From Primula veris (lineage: Eukaryota > Streptophyta > Magnoliopsida > Ericales > Primulaceae): a stretch of DNA of 64,000 nucleotides. The stretch covers positions 5,711,501 to 5,775,500 of the forward strand of contig OY821745.1 in assembly GCA_963682055.1 (NCBI GenBank). Direction: 5' to 3'. The notes under the pieces are model-generated. The model did not search any database and was not told where the DNA came from. It worked only from the letters and a program-made list of their open reading frames with translations. A program made the position numbers and the translations under genes. Shown here in pieces: positions 34,478 to 45,776 of this stretch. Each line of letters starts with the position of its first letter. Position 1 is the stretch's first letter.

Positions 34478-36638
34478 TGTCACGCCCCAGATTTTGGATA
34501 AACCCGGGTCGTGAATGTAAATTAAAATAAAAAGGAAAAAATTTAAATAACGAAACATGCGGAATGCCATTCGATAATGTGACTATCAGGCCATGCCGAT
34601 AGTCACATTTGATTCACTAAATTGGCCTAAGGGTAGCCAACGGTGTTCAAATGTGACAACACAAACAAAACAATACGTTTCAGAAAATTTCGGCATGAGC
34701 TTTGCGTATCTATGTTGTTTCCAATAAATTAGACCTGCCTGAAACAACATATAACAAAATCACAACGCGATTACCAAATAATCCAAAATCAAATCCAACC
34801 CAGCTGACATTCTATAAAATAGCGTAATCTAAAATATACAAGGGCACGAGATAAGTTACTCCAACCAAAAGAAAATTAACCTCGCGTTAAACGCTCACTA
34901 GGCCAACAAGGCTCAAAATGAGATAATGCCAAAATAAATAAAAACAAGTCTAGCGTGCGCGCGATCACGTGTAATATGATAATGAGCTTCATGCAAGCAC
35001 TCTAAACTTCACCACCATCTACGTCAGCACCTGTGCATCGATCGTGAACAAATGTACAGAAAACAAAGAAAGGAGGTAAGAAAACAATCTCGCATTAAAA
35101 ACGGCGCGTGCTACTAAGCACGCACACACAATCCTAACATGGCAAATATGATATCTTGGCAAATAATGACAAAGGCAATTGCACGAAAAACACATCAACA
35201 AATATAACTCGCAACACAAGTAAATGAACATATAATCAAGATCAACTGAATTAAGAATAAAATAAAACAAAATAAAATAAAACAAGACTCAACGAAACAC
35301 AAAGTCGGGATTGCCTCACATGTACCCACTTTTAGAGCCACTCTGCTCTAGGACCCAAAGTGAAATGGTTCCCTCACCCATATTCTGACACTAATATGTG
35401 ACCAAACGATATGGGGCCGGCTTTAAGGGGACTAACCCTATGGTACCGATATACCTAATCCTTGCGCAAGTTTCCGGGATCTCACCGTAAGCTGACACAG
35501 CTCCGCCTTAACACTTGGTACTGCAATCTCTAAAATAAATATAAAAGACTCCGAATACCAAATACGAAAAAAGTAAACTCCACAATAAAACAAAAAACAC
35601 ATTTTATAATATTTGATGTAAGATAACACATCACCACATAAATATACACGGTATCACCATAAGAGTATACACGATATCACCACTAACACACTTTCACCAC
35701 TTTCACGTTTTTAAAAGATTTAATTAAATAACACATTTAAATCATTTTATTCTAAAAATAGTAAAATCGCCATACACAATATAATCACCATAAAATAACG
35801 ATGCGAAGCTGTTACACACACAAAATACAATAACATGATGCCATACACACTAACCATTTTACATAACCTAGCATACAACAAACAACACACAAAACCGCCT
35901 TTAAAGCGAAACCATATTCTTCCCCCTTACCTACACAAACGAGAGCTCGTTTGTCAAAAAACCCCAAACTCAAGTCGAAAGCCCAACGAACAGTTAGAAC
36001 CAGATCTGGACAGCCCAATAACGGTCCTTAAACAGTCCCTAAACGTAATTAAAACGAGCTACGGATTAATATAAAAAGCACCTAATTCGGATTATAGCAA
36101 ATATTCCCAAAAATGGGTTTTTATAAAAGTTAAAATCAGATGAAACGGCTTCCACGGATAGATAGCTCTCGAAAAATAGGCTAAGAAAACATATTTTATT
36201 GTCGAAAACGGACCCCCGATGACTTCGTAATCGGCTCCCGAAGTCGCTGCCCTAAAACCCGAGAAAAACCCACGCACCGCCAAACTCGCCGATCAGACCT
36301 AACCAGTCCTTTCCGGCGACCTAAACCCTTTCTCCGGCGTTCGTCTCTCTCTCTCTCCTCTTATCTCTCTCCGTATATATATGTATATATGTATATATGT
36401 ATCTATGTATATATGTAATATGTATATGTATATATTTATATATATTTAGGTTATACTAATTTACTAATTAGTCCACTTAGTTATTAAGTAATACAAATCA
36501 CACCCACCACTATTATATACACCCAATTTCATATCACACGTGTATATTTCATACAAATACGTAATCACCCACAAAACTAAATATCACTATCGTATTACTA
36601 AAATTAATAATAAAGTACAAAATTTCCAAGACGTTACA
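34478..36638 (-). mobile_element. Nested solo LTR inside copia pol
   Basis: The insert starts TGTCACGCCCC and ends GACGTTACA. It is flanked on both sides by AATCT (34473-34477 and 36639-36643), a clean 5-bp target duplication. TG...CA ends, 2161 bp, no coding capacity and a TATATATG-type microsatellite at about 36376-36440 fit a solo LTR of another, probably Ty3/gypsy, family. Read on the minus strand it runs TGTAACGTC...GGGGCGTGACA, the more usual LTR orientation. LTR plus duplication is 2166 bp, a multiple of three, so pol stays in phase across it. The solo state implies LTR-LTR recombination after insertion. Confidence 0.85.
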
Positions 36639-36643
36639 AATCT

Positions 36644-37246
36644 ACACTAAGAGAGTCCTAGAACTTCTTCATATTGACTTAATGGGTCCTATGCAAACTG
36701 CTAGTATAGGTGGCAAGAAGTACATTTTGGTAGTTGTAGATGACTTTTCTAGATACTCTTGGGTAGTGTTTTTAAAGGATAAGTCTGAAACTTTTGATCT
36801 CTTTAAAACTCTGTGCTTAAAACTGCAACTTGAAAAAGGCTCCACCAGTGGTAATATTGCTAGGGTCAGAAGTGATCATGGAACAGAATTTGAAAACAGC
36901 AAGTTTAGAGAGTTTTGCAACTCCTTAGGGATCAGTCATGAGTTCTCTGCACCAAAGACTCCTCAGCAAAATGGCATAGTTGAAAGAAAGAATAGAACCA
37001 TTCAGGAAATGGTTAGAGTCATGCTCAATTCTAAGAAACTTGTCAACAGATTTTGGGCTGAAGTTGTTAACACTGCTTGCTATATAGTTAATAGAATATA
37101 CATTACTAAAGGCACTACCATGACAGCTTATGAAATATGGAAAGGTAGAAAACCCAATGTTAAGTATTTTCAAGTTTTTGGATGTGTTTGTTACATTCTT
37201 AGAGATAGAGAACATCTTGGTAAATTTGACTCTAAGAGTGATAAAA
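36644..37246 (+). pseudogene. Copia integrase fragment
   Basis: The frame resumes in the same phase as gag-protease. It shows LHIDLMGP and VVDDFSRYSW, then RSDHGTEF and PQQNGIVERKNR, which carry the Asp-Asp-Glu catalytic residues of the copia integrase core. An A-run at 37243-37246 then shifts the frame by one nucleotide. The open frame from the ATG at 36682 runs on to a stop at 37275 as nonsense residues (DLSWLCSE). Confidence 0.88.
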
Positions 37247-38203
37247 GGGATCTTTCTTGGTTATGCTCAGAATAGTAGAGCCTTTAGAGTCTTTAATCAA
37301 AGAACAAACTGTGTTATGGAATCCTATAATGTGTTATTTGATGACTCAAAAGATGTGAATGAGACTACAGGTGATGATGAAGAGTCAGAAATGACAGGAA
37401 AAGAAACTGAAGAAAGTCAGCAAACAAGCAGTCCAACAGTGGTTGGAAGTCCAGTTGCAACTGAGGTTGAAACCGAGGTTAAAACCCATAATACTGTTGA
37501 GTCTGAAGAAGAAGAAGAAAGTTCTCATATTCAATCAACTAGTAAGCGTCGCTATGTAAGGACTCAGAAAAATCATTCTCTTGACAATGTCATAGGAGAA
37601 GTTGCTTCAGGTATGAAAACCAGAGGTAAAAGAAATAATGTTGTTCACTTTGCTTGTTATATTTCTCAGTTAGAACCTAAGAATATAAAAAAAGCTTTAG
37701 AAGATAGTGAATGGATTTTAGCTATGCAAGATGAATTGTCTCAATTTGAGAGAAATGATGTATGGACTTTAGTACCCAGACCTTCTAATACAAATTTTAT
37801 AGGGACTAAATGGATCTTTAGAAATAAAAGTAATGAAGATGGAGTGATTATCAGGAATAAAGCCAGGTTGGTAGCTCAGGGTTATACACAAATTGAGGGA
37901 ATTGATTTTGATGAAACCTTTGCTCCTGTAGCTAGAATTGAATCCATTAGAATGCTACTCTCTCTTGCATGTCTGTATGATTTTAAATTGTTTCAACTTG
38001 ACATTAAGAGTGCTTTTCTGAATGGTGTGATTAATGAAGAAGTGTATGCTTGTCAACCTAAGGGATTTGAATATCCTAAATTTCCTGAACATGTTTATTT
38101 GCTGAAAAAGGCCTTGTATGGTCTAAAGCAAGCTCCTAGAGCTTGGTATGATAGATTAACCAAGTTCTTGATTGAAAAAGGTTTTAACGGGGGGGGGGGG
38201 GGG
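37247..38203 (+). pseudogene. Copia integrase C-terminus and reverse transcriptase, N-terminal part
   Basis: This continues in a second frame (open 37130-38209) with KGIFLGYAQNSRAFRVFN, the integrase tail. A low-complexity acidic linker containing VVGSPVATEVETEV follows. The RT fingers and palm then show GTKWIFRNK, DETFAPVARIESIRMLL, FQLDIKSAFLNG (first catalytic Asp) and ALYGLKQAPRAWYD. A run of 15 G at 38189-38203 then breaks the frame before the YVDD motif. Confidence 0.88.
38189..38203 (+). repeat. Poly-G run, 15 G, inside the RT coding region
   Basis: A pure G run separates the two halves of RT, which lie in different frames. In related copia proteins this spot is a short Gly-containing turn (…GF..GGVDKTLF…), so the run is an expansion of an existing G-rich codon pair or a sequencing/assembly error. 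Confidence 0.9.
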
Positions 38204-39212
38204 AGTTGATAAAACTCTGTTTATTAAGAAAACTACAAAGGATATAATCATTGCTCAAATCTATGTTGATGACATTGTATTTGGCTCCACTTCTAATAAA
38301 AGGATAGATGAATTCATTTCTGATATGAAGAATGAATTTGAAATGAGTGGTGGAGGTGAACTAATTTACTTTCTAGGATTGCAAGTTAAACAGAATGAAA
38401 AAGGCATTTTTCTATGTCAGAGTAAGTATGCAGATAATCTTGTTAAGAAGTTTGGTCTGAGTGAGAGTAAAGAGAAGAGAACCCCTATGAGTACCACCCT
38501 TAAACTGTCAAAAAATGATAAAGGTAAGAGTGTCTGTCCTAGTCTCTATAGATCCATGATTGGAAGTTTGCTTTATTTAACTGCTAGTAGACCAGATATT
38601 TGCTTAAGTGTAGGAGTTTGTGCCAGGTATCAGGCAAACCCTTTAAAACCTCATCTTCTAGCTGTCAAAAGAATTTTAAGATATGTAAAAGGCACAATTC
38701 AACTAGGCCTATGGTATTCTAAAGACACAAACCATTTTCTAAGTGGCTACTGTGATGCAGATTGGGTAGGAAATATAGATGATAGAAAGAGTACTTCTGG
38801 TGGTTGTTTTTATTTTGGGAACAACCTTGTTTCTTGGTTTAGTAAAAAGCAAAATTGCATCTCTTTATCTACTGCTGAGGCAGAATATATTGCAGCTGGA
38901 AGTGGATGCACTCAACTTATTTGGATGAAACAGATGTTAACTGATTATAATGTTAAACAAGAAATATTAACTTTGTTTTGTGATAACAAAAGTTCTATAG
39001 ATTTGGCTAAAAATCCAGTTCAACATTCCAGAACTAAACATATTGATCTAAGGCATCATTTTATTAGAGAACTGGTTGAAGAAAAAAGCTTAATTTTAGA
39101 ACATGTTTCAACTGAAAGACAATTAGCAGATATTTTCACAAAGCCCCTTGATACAAACAAGTTTGAATCATTAAGAAGTGATATATGGGTATGTCACTAT
39201 AGATCTAATTGA
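38204..39212 (+). pseudogene. Copia reverse transcriptase YVDD part and RNase H
   Basis: A third frame continues after the poly-G run with GVDKTLFIKK and IYVDDIVFGST (RT active site, 38262-38273). The RNase H domain follows with GYCDADWVG (about 38745), LSTAEAEYIA (about 38870), LFCDNKSSIDLAKN and KHIDLRHHFIRE. It ends at a natural stop after the ADIFTKPL motif. The domain is complete but only reachable by crossing the poly-G frameshift. Confidence 0.9.
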
Positions 39213-40125
39213 ATACTTTTGCTATATATGTCTGTTTTGAGTACCTTCAATATATTTTATTTCTGAGGTTAGTCTTGATTGAGCTTTGAAGTTTTTTGCC
39301 TTGAAAAAACCGCTTTTTGGTGTCTCAAAAACAGATGTGAGGTAACATGTCTTAAAACCTCTCTGGTAATAGAGTTGCAAGCACAAAGTGCAAAATTTTT
39401 TTAAGATGGTTGGAAGTTCAGTTGCAACACCAGTTGAAACCACATGCTCAAAATACTGGTTGCAAGCTCAGTTGCAACACCAGTTGAAACCTCAGTCTAT
39501 AATGTAAAAGCCAAGACAAAGTCTTGTTATTTTTGACATCACTTATACTCTTTCCTTGCTGAGGTCATCAAACTAGTTTTTGTGTAGAGATGAAAACGGA
39601 TTTGCTCAAAACAAGCTCCAAAGATCTAATTTCTATTAAAGTTATTTTATGATAAACAAATCTTCTTGAGTAAATTGCTAGATTCTTGTTTTCCAAAAGT
39701 TTCAATATCTGTTCATTGCTATCTTTATCTTGAATCAAGTCAAATTTCCTTCAAAACTTCAACTCTTGAATATTCAAATGTTGGATAAATCTGTTTTACA
39801 AGGAATGTTTATCTAGATTATTTGCTGGATTTATCTTACTGCCAACTCTTTACTTCCTGATTTCATTGTGAATAAATTTTAAAATTTCTGTTGCTAAGAA
39901 ATTTCCTTAATTATAGCTAAATCTGTTTAAAAATTGATTTGAGTGTATCTGTTTCTACGTGTGAAAAGATTTGGCCTTAATTGCTATTTACACTAATCTC
40001 TTTTAAAAACCCCCAGATTATTAACATATCACAATTACTCTCTCTCTCTTTCTAATAAAAAACCCTAGGTTCTCTATAAAACCCACTACGAGGTTCCAAG
40101 TCCGGTTGCAACCCTAGTTGAAACC
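39213..40125 (+). other. Copia internal leader between pol and the extra ORF
   Basis: There are 0.9 kb without coding capacity. It contains paired motifs CAGTTGCAACACCAGTTGAA at 39420 and 39472, a CT-rich run at 40039-40052, the MITE-free site AACCCTAGG at 40061-40069, a TATAAAA at 40075-40081 and GGTTGCAACCCTAGTTGAAA just before the ATG. The unit 1 copy begins at 6740. Confidence 0.7.
40075..40081 (+). promoter_or_regulatory. TATA-like box before the extra copia ORF, unit 2
   Basis: TATAAAA lies 45 bp before the ATG of the 430-codon ORF. It is an internal promoter candidate only; the same box is at 7631-7637 in unit 1. Confidence 0.3.
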
Positions 40126-41418
40126 ATGTCTTCCAACTCTCCTAAAAACCCTAATCTCAACATTAATGATGATCGTCCTCTTAAGGATTTTCTGTCTAAA
40201 TCCCAAACCAGTCCAGGCTCTAAATCAAAGGTAAGTGAGTTTTCCTCCTCTAAGAAACAGAGAACTAAGAAACGTGCTAGAAGGAATCCAGATAATGATC
40301 CTATTATTGCTAAGTTTGATTATGTTCCAAAATTCAATGAGGTTGATCCTCGTTTCTGGAGTAGAAAAACGTATAGGAGGTTCAGGTCTTTTGTTAGTAG
40401 GGAAATTCACAGTGAAAGGAGACTAAACTTGGTTAGTTATCAGCACATACAGGTGCATATTGAGAAATTGCTGTATGATGTTGGCCTAGATAGAACTATT
40501 TCCTATGCTGATTCTTATTATCCTGCTGTTGTTAAGGAATTCAATGCCAATCTGAGTAGTAATGTCTTTGATGAAGGTGATCCTACCTATGGCAGAGTTT
40601 TTTTGAGGGGTGTAACTCTAGATTTTACCCCTAGGTTAATCAATGATTTTCTGAATTCACCTAGTCCTACTGATAACAGTGCTGAGTATGACATGGAAGT
40701 TCTTGCTCTGGTTCTTACTGGAAAGAATAATAGATTTGATGGTGCTACCATTAAAACATCATCCCTCACTTTGTGTGCTTCTGTGCTACACAAAATAGCT
40801 AGGTTTAATTGGACTTCCACTAAGCAGCCCTCAAAAGTGAGCAAAGATATGGCTATATTTCTCTATAAGATCATGTCATCTTTGCCAATTAACTTTGGTA
40901 ATCATGTATTTAATCTCATTAGAGACTTTAGTGATTCCAATTCACCCTCCATTCTGCTACCCTTTCTCTGTTTAATCACTGGGGTGATTATGGCTCAAGT
41001 CTTACCTATGTCTAGATCCTCTCCTATTAGAATCTCCACTGAACCAATCACAGATTGTCCCTCTGCCCTGTATATTTCTACAAAACTACTAAAGGAAGGG
41101 CATGTCAATGACATTTCTGGAGAAAAAGGAAAAGAAAAGGAGACATCTAGTGCTCCTTCAGAAAGGAAGAAAGGTGTGAGGTGGTATCTGCAACAAAAGT
41201 TGGCTTACAATCAAGAAAGGAGGGCTGAACTGGATGATGATGATTATCAAATCAAGAAGCTACTAGTGAATCTCATAGAGAGTGAGGATGATGGTGACAG
41301 TGATGCTACTCACAGTGATGATGGCTTCTCAATAAGTAGTGAGGAAGAAGATGAAGAGGTTGTCAGAGACACACCTCTAAGGGAAAGACCACCTCATTCA
41401 AACATACCTCGTGACTAG
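40126..41418 (+). CDS. 430-aa extra ORF of the copia element (env-position protein), unit 2
   Basis: This is the copy within the complete element. Its position, its own ATG 914 bp after the pol stop, and the domain layout (basic run 43-53, central 'plant transposon protein'-like region, hydrophobic stretch 276-293, acidic tail from 385) match the unit 1 copy. Codon structure is intact although pol is dead. It lacks a signal peptide and glycoprotein features, so 'envelope' would be a positional label only. The function is unknown; the basic and acidic regions would fit a nuclear or nucleic-acid-associated role, which is inference. Confidence 0.82.
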   Translation: MSSNSPKNPNLNINDDRPLKDFLSKSQTSPGSKSKVSEFSSSKKQRTKKRARRNPDNDPIIAKFDYVPKFNEVDPRFWSRKTYRRFRSFVSREIHSERRLNLVSYQHIQVHIEKLLYDVGLDRTISYADSYYPAVVKEFNANLSSNVFDEGDPTYGRVFLRGVTLDFTPRLINDFLNSPSPTDNSAEYDMEVLALVLTGKNNRFDGATIKTSSLTLCASVLHKIARFNWTSTKQPSKVSKDMAIFLYKIMSSLPINFGNHVFNLIRDFSDSNSPSILLPFLCLITGVIMAQVLPMSRSSPIRISTEPITDCPSALYISTKLLKEGHVNDISGEKGKEKETSSAPSERKKGVRWYLQQKLAYNQERRAELDDDDYQIKKLLVNLIESEDDGDSDATHSDDGFSISSEEEDEEVVRDTPLRERPPHSNIPRD

Positions 41419-41440
41419 TTTGTCTGGGTTGTGACAAATA

Positions 41441-41822
41441 GGGGGAGATAAATAAGTTTATGTTTTCAGTTTCAATTTCAATTTCAAGACTTCATGTTTA
41501 TGTTTTTGAATTTCAGTCTAAAGTACAATTGTTGTGTTAAAACTATGTTGTGCCAGAATTTTTGGCCTTATAATTTCTGCAATTTTCTTCTGAAAGTTTA
41601 TGTCTTTAGAATTGAATTTAATCTGAAACTCTGGTGAATGGATAGTTATTCTGTGCTTATATGATACCTGCTATTCTAACTTGCAGGGGGAGATTAAATA
41701 GATGTTTAAAAAGCACTGATAAATGAAATACAGTAAAAGACTGTACTGCTAACAAATTTGCAGGTGGATTGGTAATTATATAAACTTAGATGATTTGTCA
41801 AAACCAATGACAAAGGGGGAGA
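41441..41822 (+). promoter_or_regulatory. Three GGGGGAGA polypurine tracts, unit 2
   Basis: The tracts are at 41441-41448, 41686-41693 and 41815-41822. The last one abuts the 3' LTR and is the expected plus-strand primer. The others may prime additional plus strands. Confidence 0.78.
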
Positions 41823-41823
41823 T

Positions 41824-43038
41824 TGTTAGGACCAGATTTCTGATCTAAATTCTATTTGTTGTCTATTGATTTTCACTAAATAATCCTATCTGTTTATTAT
41901 GAACTAAGACAGTGTTGTTAGGTTTCAAGCAATGTTGCAACCTCAGTTACAACCTACTAAGACAGTGTTGTTAGGTTTCAAGTAATGTTGCAACCTCAGT
42001 TACAACCTGCTAAGACAGCGTTGGTGGTTTCAAGTAATGTTGCAACCTCAGTTGCAACCCACAGTTCCAACCTGCTGTTCTGCAGGATTCTGTCTAGTTC
42101 TGTAATTCTGCATTACTATTCTTTAATGATAATTATTTGTGTTATAGTATGCAGGATATATTCTCATATGATCTTAATAGTTTAGCTCGTTTATATTGAG
42201 AATATTAAGTGGTAAGGAAAGATGTTTCCTAAAAGATATAAGGAGATTAATCTTTAAAGATGTGTTTCCTTTTGTTAGGAAAACTTATATCTCTATTCTT
42301 ATGAAAATCTTTACTACATGTTTCAATCTTTGTTCCTTATCAAAATCAGGATGATTTGTTTAAAGATTGAATGTATTATGGAGTTTAGTGTTCCATATAT
42401 AGATGAAAAGATATTATCTCTAAAAAGATATTATCTTAATATGTTTCCTTGTTATAGGAAAAGACTAACTCCTATTTTCAAGCTTGTTATTAAACAGGTA
42501 TCAACCAATGATGATTGGAGTCAATCCACGCTGAAGAGTCTGATCATACATGGAAAGATTGAAGCCAATCAAGCAAGTTAAAGCAATCATAAAAAGATCT
42601 TCAAGCAAGAAGATTGTTTTTACTTGAATAAATAGTTGATAACTTAGCTTGTAAATAGCGTGTGTTCTAAATTATAAAGAACTTATTTTAGAGAGAATAC
42701 ACAGTGAGCTTTCAAAAGAAAACAATGGGGGGATGCCGTTGATTTATAAAGTAGGAGCAATATAGAGATAGGCAGAAAAACCTAGAGGGAGTCTGAGAGT
42801 TTTTCATTAAGACTTGAATCCTATATAGTAAGCTTTTATAATATCATAATCTGGTTAAGTGCCCCGGAGACGTAGCCTAGTTAGGTGAACTCCGTTGTTA
42901 AATGTGCGTGTGATTTATTTCAAGTACATTTAACTTTACACAGTTCTGTCCATTAATACACTTGGTTCCAACTGTGGTTGCAACCTCAATTGGAACCTTA
43001 CTGCAAAACTGCAACTAGAACAGCGGATAGGAATTTCA
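41824..43038 (+). mobile_element. Copia 3' LTR, unit 2
   Basis: The 1215-bp LTR is the partner of 30748-31975 and almost identical to 9380-10594. GTTGCAACC-type motifs cluster at about 41930-42070 and again at 42965-42995. Confidence 0.92.
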
Positions 43039-44615
43039 AGTAACTATATACCGAGTAATGCAACACAAACATTAAAAAAATGATGTATCAGTTTTAAGAA
43101 TATAAATATAAGGGATTTCAACAATGACAGACTACAGAATCAAATCAAAAATGCCGACACCGATTAGAGAAGAAGTACTGATTAATGAATGAAATGGGCG
43201 ACAGTTATTGATCAAGATAATAATTATTGGTAGCCTTTTGTATAATAAAGATATACCCTTAGTGTTTACAATTTCTATGTTCTAATTAGAATTACATCAC
43301 CCGTAAAAATTAGGAAATAAACTTTCTCATGGACCATCCCATCCGTGGACAAGACCTGGGCGTATTAGACCACACTAATCTTAAATTTCCGCATATTGTT
43401 AACACAGACCCACACAAAGCCATCCTCTTTAATTAAAATCTGTCAGACCAAAAGATTTCCTACTAAGGAGGCCAACTAAATAAACGCAAACCCAAAATCG
43501 AAACGAAACAATTCACAGAAAGAGAACAGTCTTGATTAAGTGCAAAACATAATAAACTAGGGAAAAGAAAAACAGCATTTAGCAACAAAAAACCACCTGC
43601 TAAATCCCAGGGATCCCATTTGCAGACACCAATTTCACTTTGTTAGTTTTTTTGCTGCTAAACCATAAAAAAAACCGACGTATTCTCACTTTGTTATTTT
43701 TTTTTATTAAAAAAGACTGGGTTCTTGGAATGCTAGATTTTATCTTTTCAAAAATGAGCTTTTGGGTCAAAAAGATCAAAATTTTCAAAAAGAGAGAAGC
43801 TAGAATTTGAAGTTTTATAGTTACTTTACATAAAAATTAACAAAAGTTAAAATTTTCCAATTAGACCGTCTCTTCATTTACAAGACACCAATTATAATTT
43901 AAAATATATGAAAAATAACTTTTCTACAAAAATAAGTTATAAGTCACTTATAAGTAAAATGCTAAGGTGGTGTCAATAATGCACTTCATCTTATTATGAG
44001 CAATTTTTTTCTTATTTCTTTTGAAAAGCACCTTTTTTTTAAAAAAAACGATACTAAACGCCCTCTTTAATAAATTTCGTCTTAAAATGAATCCAAATCA
44101 GAAAACAGAAAGCCGGATATTGTGACAGTACAAATGAAACAACAATAAATACACACACACACACGCACATAGAGATCAAACCCTATACAGACAATACGAT
44201 ACATACATACGTACAATACAAAGTAGATTTTGCCACGTATATCCAGTACAAGCAATGCCAATTTGCTTCCCAGTCATTTTACGAACAATATCAAAGAGAC
44301 GAGAAAGTTATATATTATAACATCAACAAAGACCGAGCTAAAGAAAGATTTATTTCTTTTTTTTCAAAATAACACTTGATAAGAAGTAGTTGTTTGGTAT
44401 TTTCAAACACATAGAATCAAACTTGACTAATGGAAAGAAGCAAACACTGGTTACCAGGATACTCTATCCGACACAGGAAACTTCATACATAAACTCATAA
44501 AACTCACTTATTCAAAGCTAATAGTTATACTTCAATTTTCATACTTACTTTAGCAAAAAGCAATTTGAGCTACATTAATTGATCATCTGATCCAAATGCC
44601 AGTTTTCCAATCTCA
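43039..44615. other. Non-coding stretch after the copia element, unit 2
   Basis: Copy of 10595-12170 with the same CA microsatellite (about 44153-44165). No gene is recognised. Confidence 0.5.
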
Positions 44616-44681
44616 CTTGAGCTTTGAGCGAAGGTAGTGATGGATCAGCTCCTCGTCCGTCGGCCTGAATCTGTACCACAT
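44616..44681 (-). pseudogene. NAC-domain first-exon fragment, unit 2
   Basis: Identical in protein sequence to the fragment at 12171-12236 (RFRPTDEELIHHYL core, then TGA or a GTGAGA splice donor). It is preserved in both units, but no further NAC subdomains are visible. Confidence 0.7.
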
Positions 44682-45486
44682 ATGCAGAGACGTCAATGGA
44701 AACACTGGCATCACAGCAAGAGAAAAAGAAAAGGAGAACTTTGGAATCTATATAAAAAAAAAAATGCATGGATCAAACGAGGAATTAGCATATATATCAG
44801 CACTACATGCATGGTTACATATTATAGTAGTTAGCAATAGATATAAGAGCGAACCCTAGGTGCGTAACATATATTTTGGGAAGCTTGAAACATATAATGA
44901 CAATAACCAATCTAAAAACATATGCTGCTTAGATTATTCATATTCAGTCATTAGATGCACACAGGGCTCTTGACTAATTCTCCATATCAAGCATATGCAA
45001 TTAATTTAAACTGGGTTTGCCTTGTCAGAAAAGAAGAAAATTAAAGATCACGTAATCAAATCAAATCGGAAAGCATTCTCATTCCCATTATAACTAGTAC
45101 ATGTTAAGGAAAAAGAAGATAGTACTATTGGATTGTATTAATTTTATCGTTACATTGCACTCTATAGTCTAGAGAATTTAAATCCTCAAAACCCAGGTGT
45201 GAAAAGAACAAGAAATTTATTTGAAGATTAAAAACTGCCCTATTAGCATTATTAAATAATTCATTTGAGGAAAGAGAAAGTACCGTTTTATCTGGTAATT
45301 CACTTATTCGCTTAACAAAAATGAGCAACTTGCTGATCATCGGCTTCGTCTTTGTCTTCTGCCTTTTCAGCAACAGCAATTTTCATCTTTATAGATAAAA
45401 CTGTTACTTAAGTCAAATGAAACACCTTTTAGATAACGAGTAAAGACAATACAGGCTACATAAATAGCGAACATGTGGTTTTAGAA
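44682..45486. other. Non-coding stretch upstream of the NAC fragment, unit 2
   Basis: Copy of 12237-13040; no gene is recognised. Confidence 0.4.
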
Positions 45487-45776
45487 CCTTGTTAACAAAA
45501 AAAGATCAAAACTTCTTTACCCAAAAAGCCATAGTTTGTTTACCATAAATGATCAAAGCTTGTTTACCATAAAAGATCAAACCTTGTTTAACGCAAAAAA
45601 TGTAAACCTTGTTTAACCCAAAAAATTTAAAACTTGTTTAACCTAAAAAAATTAAACCTTGTTTACCGAAAATGATCAAATCTTGTTTACTTAACAAGAT
45701 CAAAGCTTGATTACTAGAAAAGATCAAAGTCTGATTACCAATAAAAGCTCAAAGCTTAATAAATATTAGTTTGTTT
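45487..45776. repeat. Degenerate minisatellite, about 24-25-bp unit, unit 2
   Basis: Same array as 13041-13330, about 11 imperfect copies of a CTTGTTTACC...GATCAAA unit. I see no copy-number change between the two units. Confidence 0.85.

Larger units (their letters stand above)
30748..43038 (+). mobile_element. Complete Ty1/copia element of Sirevirus type, with nested solo LTR
   Basis: The 12.3-kb element has direct LTRs of 1228 and 1215 bp (TGTTAG...TTTCA), a tRNA-iMet primer site, gag with two zinc knuckles, and protease, integrase, RT and RNase H in copia order. It also has an extra ORF after pol and three GGGGGAGA tracts. These traits together point to Sireviruses (SIRE/Maximus lineage). 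Removing the nested 2.2-kb insertion gives about 10.1 kb. It cannot be autonomous because pol is broken in four places. The flanks (ATCGA before, AGTAA after) are not a target duplication. LTR divergence of about 20 substitutions indicates a fairly young insertion. Confidence 0.93.

Noticed and set aside
34478..36638. The insertion in pol as a non-autonomous DNA transposon with TGT(C/A)ACG inverted ends
   Set aside because: The 5-bp target duplication and TG...CA ends fit an LTR better, and the inverted similarity is only about nine bases.
40126..41418. Calling the extra copia ORF a viral envelope protein
   Set aside because: There is no signal peptide, no cysteine-rich ectodomain and no clear membrane anchor; only its position matches the envelope-like slot of Sireviruses.
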